Shown here one piece after another: positions 43,964 through 51,244 of a DNA stretch of 64,000 nucleotides. The notes below the pieces were generated by a model that saw only the letters and a list, made by a program, of their open reading frames with translations, made no database searches and had not been told where the DNA came from. The DNA comes from Paenibacillus sp. J2TS4 (GTDB lineage: Bacteria > Bacillota > Bacilli > Paenibacillales > NBRC-103111). Within the stretch, counting starts at the first letter, position 1. Each line of letters begins with the position of its first letter. The translations under genes were made by a program, and so were the position numbers. The DNA is taken from NCBI RefSeq assembly GCF_018403245.1, contig NZ_BOSH01000003.1, forward strand, positions 558,001-622,000. Reading direction: 5' to 3'.

Positions 43964-44228
43964 TAGATTTGCTCTCCTTTTTCTACACCAATCAGAGTGT
44001 AATGCATCGTGAGTCTCGCACTCGTTTACGGATCACACTCCAAGATTCATAAGCTTCTCCATGGATTCTATTATAACTTTATTTTTCGGTTTTTTGTGCA
44101 GCAGCTTATAGTTCATAAAGAGGACACCGTTATTTTCAATTTTCAGACATAGAAGATTTGAGAGAATAGCAGGTGGTTCTTTATGCAGTTTTCCATCTCC
44201 GAGGGCATCATGCCCGGGTACGGCCAAG
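43964..44228 (-). other. Non-coding stretch with possible decayed minus-strand frame
   Basis: No intact gene. A minus-strand frame ending at 44033 reads KEPPAILSNLLCLKIENNGV and LFMNYKLLHKKPKNKVIIES, which looks like the end of a real protein, but upstream it runs into the tRNA-like fragment and has no start site. It is probably a gene relic cut by whatever placed the tRNA fragment here. Confidence 0.35.
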
Positions 44229-44340
44229 CGAATGTAGAGACATAAACTCCAAAAAGCCTTGCCCCACAAGGCACGTACAAAACTGATCGCTCCACTGGCA
44301 GCGATGAGGTCAGGGGTTCGATCCCCCTAGGCTCCACCAA
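44229..44340 (+). repeat. Repeat A2 with tRNA-Ala-like 3' end fragment
   Basis: 44295-44339 contains a T-arm (AGGGG, loop TTCGATC, CCCCT), then AGGCTCC, A and CCA: the 3' end of a tRNA. From memory the AGGCTCCACCA ending and the preceding GAGGTCA match Bacillales tRNA-Ala. There is no matching GGGGCCT-type 5' arm upstream, so the tRNA is not complete. Bases 44229-44320 recur at 53739-53830. Such 3' ends are classic integration sites of genomic islands. Confidence 0.75.
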
Positions 44341-44817
44341 TACATAACACAAACGGCAGAGATGCCGTTTATTTTTATATATAAGTTATTATAACGGCAC
44401 CTTTTTTATTTATCTTCAGATTAACTGGAGGATTCCAGAATTAAAGATATCCATAAATAAGGCAATGCTATAAGAATTAGGCCTATGCTCAGAAAGCGGA
44501 AGGAAGAGGTCGATTTGATAAGCCTATCGACTTTGAATCACATTGCACATCTAGAACTTGGAGCGCATTTGAGAAAAGTGGTTAGTTAAGAGAGAAATCC
44601 TTTTGCTCTTTCGTTCTGGAAAAGGTGATGATGAAAATTACACCTATAACTTACCGGGTGACCTTTTAATCGACTTTCCATTCCCTTAATGGTGGATTTC
44701 TCAGTTTTCATATTGGATGTCAAAGCAGAGAACGGATTAGTTGTTCGCGTAGTGAGGAATTTTTATTATTTCCACAGTTCAAATGAAATTCAGCACAAAT
44801 AAGATTACGATAAATGA
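44341..44817. other. Decayed intergenic DNA
   Basis: No intact gene. Short plausible peptides occur, for example LFRSGKGDDENYTYNLPGDL at about 44600-44665, but stops interrupt every frame. Together with 44818-44982 it looks like degraded coding DNA inside the proposed island. Confidence 0.35.
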
Positions 44818-44982
44818 CGGGCATCCACTGGTAAGAAAAGCAACGAAGCATTGAATTTATTGAGCGATGCAATCGAAGGTATGTCGTCAGAAGTATATGA
44901 GCAGTTTGAGGAAGAGTACGGTATCGAACCGGATCTTTCCAACAGCGACTTCTGGGAAAAAGTTAATAGACTTTATAATTAA
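44818..44982 (+). pseudogene. C-terminal remnant of an unknown protein
   Basis: 54 codons open after a stop: RASTGKKSNEALNLLSDAIE, GMSSEVYEQFEEEYGIEPDL, SNSDFWEKVNRLYN. The acidic helix and tidy end look like a real C-terminus, but the upstream frame is closed and no start with a ribosome site exists. The family is not recognised. Confidence 0.35.
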
Positions 44983-45097
44983 TAATCATGGCAATTAATT
45001 CTTTGAAAAAAAGAAATAGGTTTAGATATTCACAAACTTCAACACACCGTTTTCAAAAAATGGGCAGTGAAAACAACCGTGGTGGGAGAGTATGTCG

Positions 45098-45141
45098 CTG
45101 GCAGCGACAAGGTCAGGGGTTCGACCTCCATGGTTCCACCA
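45098..45141 (+). repeat. Second tRNA 3' end-like fragment
   Basis: CTGGCAGCGA, AAGGTCAGGGGTTCGA and a final GGTTCCACCA match the fragment at 44295-44339, with changes in the T-stem and acceptor (TCCAT and GGTTCC for CCCCT and GGCTCC). The T-stem no longer pairs well. A terminator follows immediately. Confidence 0.65.
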
Positions 45142-45143
45142 AA

Positions 45144-45185
45144 AAAGACATGGCTTTCCGCCAAGGGGAAGCTATGTCTTTTTTT
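45144..45185 (+). terminator. Rho-independent terminator
   Basis: AAAGACATGGCTTTCC pairs imperfectly with GGGAAGCTATGTCTTT, followed by a T run. It lies just after the tRNA-like fragment, as terminators follow real tRNA genes, which suggests the 3' end came with its terminator. Confidence 0.75.
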
Positions 45186-45299
45186 ATGTAGTAAAGCGAG
45201 GTATTATGGATTCAAGGTTTATTCAATCCCACAGACAAACAGGAATTTGTAGTACATATTATTTATATAACCTTCTGCGTGAAAAGGAGAATCTGCTAA

Positions 45300-46130
45300 A
45301 TGAAAAAAATATTGAGCCTTATTTTTTCTGTGGCTTTATGTGTGACACTTGCCGCTTGTAGCAACAATGAGGCAGTAAATATAGATGGTAATAGTGGAAA
45401 TTCGCCTCTTCCTGCTTCGCCAACGGCTCCGGCAACTGTGACAGACACACCGGAAGTACCTGATAAACCCGTCGATAATCTTGATGATATGTATAATGCA
45501 TATTTTACTGCACTTGAAAACCTGATCCAAAACCATATACTTCCCGACGGTGTCGACGACAGCGGGGAACAATTAGGTGATATGGCTGAAAACAAATTCG
45601 CTGTTTGCGATGTGGATAACGACGGGAGAGAAGAACTGATCCTGCTTTACACCACTACATATCAAGGTGGCTGGGCAGGATACGTGCTTGCTTACGACGC
45701 AGAGACAAAAAAACTGCAAATGAAACTTCGTGAATTCACTTTGCTGACGTTTTATGATAACGGAATCATCAAAGCTGGATGGCACCATAATCAAGGACTT
45801 GCCGGTGACTTTTGGCCCTATAGCCTATATCAATACGTGCCGGATTCGGACAGCTATGTATTAGTTGGCATGGTGGACGCATGGGACAAAAACTACTTTC
45901 GCTCAGAAACAGACAAACAAAATAATCCGTATCCAAGTGATATAGATAAAAGCGGGACGGGGTTTGTTTACTATATCATGGAAGCTGAACAATATGACAA
46001 TACGCACCCGGTAGATGCATCCGAATACAATGAGTGGGTCAACGCTCACATTGGAGACGCTTCGAAAATTCAAATCCAGTATATGGATTTGACGGAAGAA
46101 AACATCTCGCAGATAAGAAATGGATCATGA
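45300..46130 (+). CDS. Putative lipoprotein, 276 aa
   Basis: The signal MKKILSLIFSVALCVTLAAC ends in lipobox LAAC (Cys20). A Pro/Thr-rich linker (PASPTAPATVTDTPEVPDKP) leads to a domain with VCDVDNDGREELILLYTT, an FG-GAP-like Asp loop. Exported and membrane-anchored; the function is unknown. AAAAGGAGAA precedes ATG 45300. The composition is more A+T-rich than in flanking genes and resembles clostridial lipoproteins, consistent with its place in the island. Confidence 0.75.
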   Translation: MKKILSLIFSVALCVTLAACSNNEAVNIDGNSGNSPLPASPTAPATVTDTPEVPDKPVDNLDDMYNAYFTALENLIQNHILPDGVDDSGEQLGDMAENKFAVCDVDNDGREELILLYTTTYQGGWAGYVLAYDAETKKLQMKLREFTLLTFYDNGIIKAGWHHNQGLAGDFWPYSLYQYVPDSDSYVLVGMVDAWDKNYFRSETDKQNNPYPSDIDKSGTGFVYYIMEAEQYDNTHPVDASEYNEWVNAHIGDASKIQIQYMDLTEENISQIRNGS

Positions 46131-46468
46131 GTATAATGCGAAACTGACAAATTCCAATTTACCAATGTAATATGAACAAAATTTGTACAGTATGTCTAAC
46201 AATCTTCAATCTATTTATAAGACTTGGGCTTTTTCATGATCTGCGTAAAGGATACTCGCGACTTGAGTCGTGAGAGGAATTTACGCCCTTCTCTTATTAG
46301 TCACACCCCTTTACTCCTCCTCTTTTGATTAGATAAGTGATCTTACACTTATTTCTGAATTTCTGCTTCAAACAGGAACATATGTTTGATATAATGGAGT
46401 GTGTAGGATGTAGGGTGAGTAACTTACAGCCTAGCTGATCATATTAACACGAAGCAAGGTGACTTGAG

Positions 46469-47581
46469 TTGAAGATCACTTTAACCGCCAAAGTGAAAAT
46501 CTTGCCCACTCCTGAACAAATCGATGGGTTACGACAGACTTTACGAGCTTATCGTCTGGCAAGTGATTACCTGTCCAAGCTTGTATTTGAAGAGAAAATT
46601 CTCTCCAAGACGAAGCTGCATCAGTTGATGTATCGAGAGTTGCGTTCTGCCTTTTCCTTGCGATCTCAAATGGCCCAATCGGTCATGCGAACGGTGATTG
46701 CTCGATACAAGTCATTAGTCGGCAACGGCCACCTCTGGACATTCGTCCGGTTCAAGAAACCGGAGCTCGACCTCGTTTGGCGTCGAGATTACTCGTTTAC
46801 ACAACGGATGTTTTCCATCAACACCCTGCACGGTCGCATCAAGGTGCCTTATGAAACGAAAGGCATGGAAACGTATTTGGATGGATCCTGGTCCTTCGGG
46901 ACCGCCAAGTTGGTCCACAAGCGAGGGAAGTTCTTCTTACACCTTCCAATGACCAGAGAAGTGGAAGAAGTCTCGGATCCATCTTTGAATCAAGTGGTTG
47001 GATTAGACATGGGCGTCAATTTTATCGCGACCAGCTATGATTCCCAGGGTCAATGTACGTTCTTTCACGGTAGACCCATTAAGAATAAGCGCTCGAAGTA
47101 CAAGCATTTGCGAAAGCAGCTGCAGCAACTGGGGACAGCCTCCGCTCGCCGTAAGTTAAAGCGAATCGGGGGACGAGAAAACCGCTGGATGACAGATATC
47201 AATCACCGGATATCCAAGGCACTCGTCCTCCGATATGGGGCCCATACGTTGTTTGTACTGGAAGACTTAACGGGTGTTCGAAACCGTACAGAGCGGGTTC
47301 GGGTCCAGGATCGTTATGAAACCGTCTGTTGGTCCTTCTATCAGCTGCGCCAGATGATCACGTACAAGGCCAACCTCCATGGAGCCAAAGTAATGGCGGT
47401 TGATCCCCGTTATACATCACAAGCCTGCCCCAAATGTGAGCATACAGAGAGAGCCAATCGGGATAAGAAGAGGCACTGCTTCTGTTGTCAGAAGTGCGGG
47501 TATCGCTCGAATGATGATCGCATTGGCGCTATGAATCTTCAGCGCATTGGAATCCAGTACATCGCTGAAGTGGCTGTGTAG
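46469..47581 (+). CDS. tnpB: RNA-guided nuclease TnpB (IS200/IS605 family)
   Basis: 370 aa. TnpB uses a transposon-end RNA to cut DNA next to a target-adjacent motif and keeps the element in place. The N-terminal HTH-like part is residues 1-90. RuvC residues are intact: Asp180 (VVGLDMGVNF), Glu265 (LFVLEDLTGV) and Asp350 (SNDDRIGAMNL). A zinc finger lies between (C320, C323, C340, C343). The TTG 46469 start follows GCAAGGTG. Length and complete motifs suggest a functional enzyme. Confidence 0.92.
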   Translation: MKITLTAKVKILPTPEQIDGLRQTLRAYRLASDYLSKLVFEEKILSKTKLHQLMYRELRSAFSLRSQMAQSVMRTVIARYKSLVGNGHLWTFVRFKKPELDLVWRRDYSFTQRMFSINTLHGRIKVPYETKGMETYLDGSWSFGTAKLVHKRGKFFLHLPMTREVEEVSDPSLNQVVGLDMGVNFIATSYDSQGQCTFFHGRPIKNKRSKYKHLRKQLQQLGTASARRKLKRIGGRENRWMTDINHRISKALVLRYGAHTLFVLEDLTGVRNRTERVRVQDRYETVCWSFYQLRQMITYKANLHGAKVMAVDPRYTSQACPKCEHTERANRDKKRHCFCCQKCGYRSNDDRIGAMNLQRIGIQYIAEVAV

Positions 47582-47700
47582 GTATACCTATGCAGTCGGG
47601 CAGCAGTCAACCTGCCTATGGTAACGCCACCCCAAGGAAGGAGGCTAACCGCCGTACTCACTTCCGGGCAGTTACAAGCTCGTGACTTGAGTCATGAGTT
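47582..47700 (+). ncRNA. Probable right-end (omega) RNA of the TnpB element
   Basis: The segment from the tnpB stop to the right-end hairpin has no reading frame but several pairing segments (for example GTCGGGCAGCAGTCAAC..., GCTCGTGAC/GTCATGAG). In characterised IS605 elements the guide RNA scaffold is this region plus the end of tnpB, with the guide taken from the flank; here the guide would begin near 47700. Boundaries are inferred. Confidence 0.5.
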
Positions 47701-47901
47701 GTTGACTTGGATACTTCCTTGAAACATTGATAAAATATGATGTTTCAAAGGTCAAGCGGATGGCCTTTTTTTACTTAAATTCCCATATTTATATATAATC
47801 AGGGATTGGCTGAGATGAAAGTAATGTTGAAGAACGACTTCGTTATGCCCTCCCCAGCGATACTTACAGCCTTTTTATATGGAAAAGGAGTCTGATTAAG
47901 G

Positions 47902-48495
47902 ATGTATACGGTAATCAGAGCGGATCAAACGGATTTGAATGTAAGATCGCAAATGTCCGAAATATTTGCAGATGGATTCACGCAGTGGCTTGGCTTTTTT
48001 TCAACAGACAGACATAAAATTGCCAAAGCCTTCGCTCATATGTTTGTTGAGAATCAATTCTATTTAGCCATGTCTGGCGACAAAGTGGCGGCTATGGCTG
48101 CTTGCACGGACGGCACAGAACTTTCGGTGAGACTTAATACGAAACAGTTGATCAATCATTTGGGCTTTTATAAGGGAATTCTTGCAGGGGTCCTACTCAA
48201 GAGAGAATTTCAAGTCTCGTTTGAAAATCCTAACGGTGATAAATGTTCAATAGAGTTTGTCGGAACAGCACTCGAATTCAGAGGTCAAGGAGCGGCTTCG
48301 CAAGTGATTGCCCATATACTTGAAAGTAAGTCTTATAAAGAATACTTGATCGAAGAGGTTGCGGACACGAATATACCGGCTATGAAATTATATGAAAAGT
48401 TGGGGTTTAAGGAGTACAAGAGGAAAGCACTTCCGAAAAAGCTAGCCGAAAAAAACGGTATAAATCATCTCATATCGTTGAAATATGTGAAATGA
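47902..48495 (+). CDS. GNAT family N-acetyltransferase
   Basis: 197 aa. FVGTALEFRGQGAASQVIAH is the acetyl-CoA motif (R-G-Q-G-A-A), and NIPAMKLYEKLGFKEYKRKAL the C-terminal motif. An N-terminal extension of about 100 residues (ADGFTQWLGFFSTD etc.) goes beyond the minimal GNAT core. GAAAAGGAGTC precedes ATG 47902. It is inside the proposed island, and its substrate is unknown. Confidence 0.85.
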   Translation: MYTVIRADQTDLNVRSQMSEIFADGFTQWLGFFSTDRHKIAKAFAHMFVENQFYLAMSGDKVAAMAACTDGTELSVRLNTKQLINHLGFYKGILAGVLLKREFQVSFENPNGDKCSIEFVGTALEFRGQGAASQVIAHILESKSYKEYLIEEVADTNIPAMKLYEKLGFKEYKRKALPKKLAEKNGINHLISLKYVK

Positions 48496-48615
48496 ATTTT
48501 TTAAAAAACAAAAACAGCCTTTTTTAATCCTGACAAGCAAGCTGTCATAATTCATCATTTAGACTATATACAGATGCACCGAACGAGCAGATCAATGAAG
48601 AGGAGGAGGAATAAC

Positions 48616-49518
48616 GTGAAGCTGATTCGTGCGCTTGGCATAACGATGGAGTTGTTGTCCAAGCGAAGAGTGACGGCTGCGGAATTGGCCGACCGGTTTG
48701 AAGTGTCGAACCGTACGATCTATCGCGATATCGAGTTAATTAGTCAAGCCGGTATTCCCGTCGCTTCCTATACGGGTACCGATGGCGGATTTGAAGTTAT
48801 GAGCGGCTTCTACTTGACGAAACAGCACTTCTCCTTGGAGGATCTATCGGTGATCTACAACCTGTTAAGGGGTATGGAAGGAGCGATGGGTGCCAAGCCG
48901 GTTTCGATTATGGGCAAGCTTTCCAGCTTGCAACCTGCCCTGCTGAATGGAGGGAACGTCAATAAGATCATATTCGATATGAGCACCTCAGAATTGGAGA
49001 AAAACCTGGTTCATCCGCTTCTTCAGGCGATTAATGATAAACGGGTCGTGTCGTTTTCCTACATCAGTTCAACGGGCAGCAATACTGATCGAAGCGTGGA
49101 GCCCGCCGCATTGTATTGGGGGCGAGGCGCTTGGTATTTGAGCGGCTACTGCTTATTACGCCAGGCCAGTCGGATGTTTCGGTTATCGAGACTATCCTCG
49201 CTCAAGATTACAGATGACAAATATCAGCCCAGAGAGGAGGCCCCTGCTTCGGATGCTGAAGAAGTTCAGGGTATGCAAGCCCATCTCCGATTCGATTTGA
49301 GCGCCCAGCCGCGCGTGTTGGAGCAATTTCCGGGGGAGTGCATTCGCGCAGACGATCATATTGACGTGCATACTGTTTTTTATAAGACAGAGTATGCGGT
49401 ATCCGTCGTATTAAGCTACGGGCCGAAAGTGACCATCATTTCCCCGGACGAGTTGAAGCATCAAGTGTTGAACACGATGCTCGAAATTCAAAAGCTGTAT
49501 CATGTAGAAGAAAAATAA
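48616..49518 (+). CDS. WYL-domain transcriptional regulator
   Basis: 300 aa. An N-terminal DeoR-like winged helix (VTAAELADRFEVSNRTIYRD, residues 16-35) is followed by a WYL domain (about 140-215) with RSVEPAALYWGRGAWYLSGY and a C-terminal WCX-type part. WYL domains bind nucleotides or other ligands and are common in stress and defence regulators. GTG 48616 is chosen since GAGGAGGAGGA is six bases upstream; an upstream ATG at 48574 lacks a site. The epoxide hydrolase gene follows after 22 bases, and is the likely target. Confidence 0.88.
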   Translation: MKLIRALGITMELLSKRRVTAAELADRFEVSNRTIYRDIELISQAGIPVASYTGTDGGFEVMSGFYLTKQHFSLEDLSVIYNLLRGMEGAMGAKPVSIMGKLSSLQPALLNGGNVNKIIFDMSTSELEKNLVHPLLQAINDKRVVSFSYISSTGSNTDRSVEPAALYWGRGAWYLSGYCLLRQASRMFRLSRLSSLKITDDKYQPREEAPASDAEEVQGMQAHLRFDLSAQPRVLEQFPGECIRADDHIDVHTVFYKTEYAVSVVLSYGPKVTIISPDELKHQVLNTMLEIQKLYHVEEK

Positions 49519-49540
49519 CAGGAAGAGAGGGGCACGACAA

Positions 49541-50731
49541 ATGATCGTTTATAATCATGAGCAACCAAGTCAATCGCAACAAATCGGGGATCTCATCCAG
49601 CCGTTCCTGATCGATGTATCCGAGGAGAAGCTGGACGATCTGAAGGAGCGGCTGGCTCGCGTCCGCTGGCCCGAACAACTGCCGGACCCTGAATGGGAAC
49701 GGGGCGCGCCGCTGTCCTACGTGAAAGAACTGGCCGACTACTGGCTTCACCATTATGATTGGCGCGTGCATGAGCAGCAGCTCAACAAGCTCCCACATTT
49801 TTTAACCAATATAGAGGGTCAGAACATCCATTTTATTCACGTCAAGTCACCCGAAGAAGATGCGACACCGCTCATGCTGCTTCATGGGTGGCCGGGATCA
49901 TTTATTGAGTTCCTGGATACTATAGACTGTTTGACCAACCCGCGCGCCCACGGCAAAGAAGCGGATGATGCTTTTCATTTAGTTATTCCATCGATACCTG
50001 GCTTCGGCTTCTCCGCTCCGTTGACTGCGCCAGGCTGGACACCCGGGCGGATGGCAGAAGTTATGGTTCAACTAATGGATCGTCTCGGGTACGAACGCTA
50101 CGGCGTTCAGGGCGGCGACTCCGGTGCGTTTATCGCACCAGAGATGGGGCATCTGGCGCCCGAACGTATAATCGGCATTCATTTGAACGCGTTTATCACT
50201 TTTCCCTCCGGCGAAGCACATGAACTGGATGGCTTATCAGAGGAAGAGGAGGGTCGCTTAGCAAGACTCGAAACTTTTAATGACGGGTATATGCAAATTC
50301 AATCCAAAAGTCCACATACCCTTGCATACGGACTTCATGACTCACCGACGGGTCAACTCGCGTGGATCATGGAAATTTTCAAAAAGTGGACGAACCCGAC
50401 AGAGCATTTACCTGAAGAGATCATAGATCGAGACCGGCTGCTGACTAACGTTAGTTTGTATTGGTTCAGCGGCACCGCTGGATCTTCCGCTCAAATCTAT
50501 TATGAGTCTGTCCATGATGAATCCGCCTGGGCACCGAAGGAAAAGGGAACCGTGCCAACGGGTGTTCTGGTATCGCTCTCCCATGATACGACGATCAGGC
50601 GGCTTGCAGAGAAGGATCACCATATCGTACACTGGAGCGAATGTTCGGAAGGCGGCCATTTTTACGCGATGGAACAGCCTGAACGCTATGCGGAAGAGGT
50701 TCGGTTGTTTTTCCGCGGTCTTACATCATAA
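49541..50731 (+). CDS. Epoxide hydrolase (microsomal-type alpha/beta hydrolase)
   Basis: 396 aa. The EHN N-terminal domain (residues 20-125, IDVSEEKLDDLKERLARVRW) precedes an alpha/beta hydrolase with oxyanion motif HGWPGS, nucleophile Asp in GVQGGDSGAF and catalytic His in SEGGHFYAMEQP. Such enzymes open epoxides to diols. AAGAGAGGGGC precedes ATG 49541. It is in the same direction as the WYL regulator and probably under its control. Confidence 0.9.
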   Translation: MIVYNHEQPSQSQQIGDLIQPFLIDVSEEKLDDLKERLARVRWPEQLPDPEWERGAPLSYVKELADYWLHHYDWRVHEQQLNKLPHFLTNIEGQNIHFIHVKSPEEDATPLMLLHGWPGSFIEFLDTIDCLTNPRAHGKEADDAFHLVIPSIPGFGFSAPLTAPGWTPGRMAEVMVQLMDRLGYERYGVQGGDSGAFIAPEMGHLAPERIIGIHLNAFITFPSGEAHELDGLSEEEEGRLARLETFNDGYMQIQSKSPHTLAYGLHDSPTGQLAWIMEIFKKWTNPTEHLPEEIIDRDRLLTNVSLYWFSGTAGSSAQIYYESVHDESAWAPKEKGTVPTGVLVSLSHDTTIRRLAEKDHHIVHWSECSEGGHFYAMEQPERYAEEVRLFFRGLTS

Positions 50732-50745
50732 CAGTAATCAGGGGA

Positions 50746-50880
50746 ATGAATAACTGCGGTCATCGCAGACCCGTGAAAGTTCCAACGGTTAAAACTTTCC
50801 ATGATGACATTATCGCTGCAGTGAAATATGCCGGCCAAAGGGAAGATATCGATCCTCAGCGGATTATGGCAAGCTATTGA
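50746..50880 (+). CDS. Possible 44-aa peptide
   Basis: A frame reads MNNCGHRRPVKVPTVKTFHD followed by DIIAAVKYAGQREDIDPQRI and MASY, with natural-looking composition. GGGG touches the ATG and spacing is poor. It ends inside the -35 box of the T-box promoter. It could be a small protein or the tail of a lost gene. No family known. Confidence 0.3.
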   Translation: MNNCGHRRPVKVPTVKTFHDDIIAAVKYAGQREDIDPQRIMASY

Positions 50881-50904
50881 TATTTTTTTGTTATAGTGTA
50901 TAAT
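50877..50904 (+). promoter_or_regulatory. Promoter of the valS-like gene
   Basis: TTGATA (50877-50882), 16 bases, TATAAT (50899-50904). It precedes the T-box leader by the expected distance. Confidence 0.75.
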
Positions 50905-51220
50905 GTTGGAAATTGAATACAATAAAGGCATTGACGAGGAGGAGTACATGCTTATCCGATGCAAAGAGAGAAGGCGGCTGGTGTAAGCCTTCGTGAAGAA
51001 AGTATGGAAGTAGCCTCTGAGCTGTGAACCGAACGGAAAGAAATTTCTTAGTAGACTTCAACGGGATTTCCGCCGTCATTGGAAAACGATATCGGATATA
51101 CATGAACTATCCCGCATCGGCAGAGTGCAGAGAATATTCTCTGAATTTGGGTGGTACCACGGACGTAATGTTCGCCCCAAAGCAATGGAAATTGCTTTGG
51201 GGCGTTCTTTATTGTGTTCA
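50905..51220 (+). promoter_or_regulatory. T-box riboswitch with valine (GUA) specifier
   Basis: The T-box sequence TGGGTGGTACCACGG lies at 51149-51163, followed by a terminator hairpin with arms CGCCCCAAAGCAAT and ATTGCTTTGGGGCG (about 51173-51207) and T-rich DNA. Upstream, GGCTGGTGTAAGCC and CTCTGAGCTG are stem I features. By analogy with glyQS, where the specifier precedes the same CTGAGC-type motif, GUA at 51010-51012 is the specifier, a valine codon. Uncharged tRNA-Val would favour the antiterminator and turn on the gene. Confidence 0.88.
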
Positions 51221-51244
51221 ATCACTAATTTTGGAGGTATTCAA

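Larger units (their letters stand above)
46214..47700 (+). mobile_element. IS200/IS605-group element carrying only tnpB
   Basis: A left-end hairpin at 46255-46274 (CTCGCGACT, TG, AGTCGTGAG) and a right-end hairpin at 47679-47698 (CTCGTGACT, TG, AGTCATGAG) are near-identical in form and flank a single tnpB gene. No tnpA is present, so it is of the IS1341-like type, mobilised in trans if at all. TTTAT at 46214-46218 could be the target-adjacent motif, but the left tip is not certain. Confidence 0.8.

Noticed and set aside
44229..44340. Complete tRNA gene
   Set aside because: Only the T-arm and acceptor 3' strand are present. No D-arm or matching 5' acceptor was found within 100 bases upstream.
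44143..44352. Minus-strand frame with VEPRGIEPLTSSLP
   Set aside because: This is the antisense translation of the tRNA 3' end fragment; the same string is widespread in databases as a false protein next to tRNA genes.
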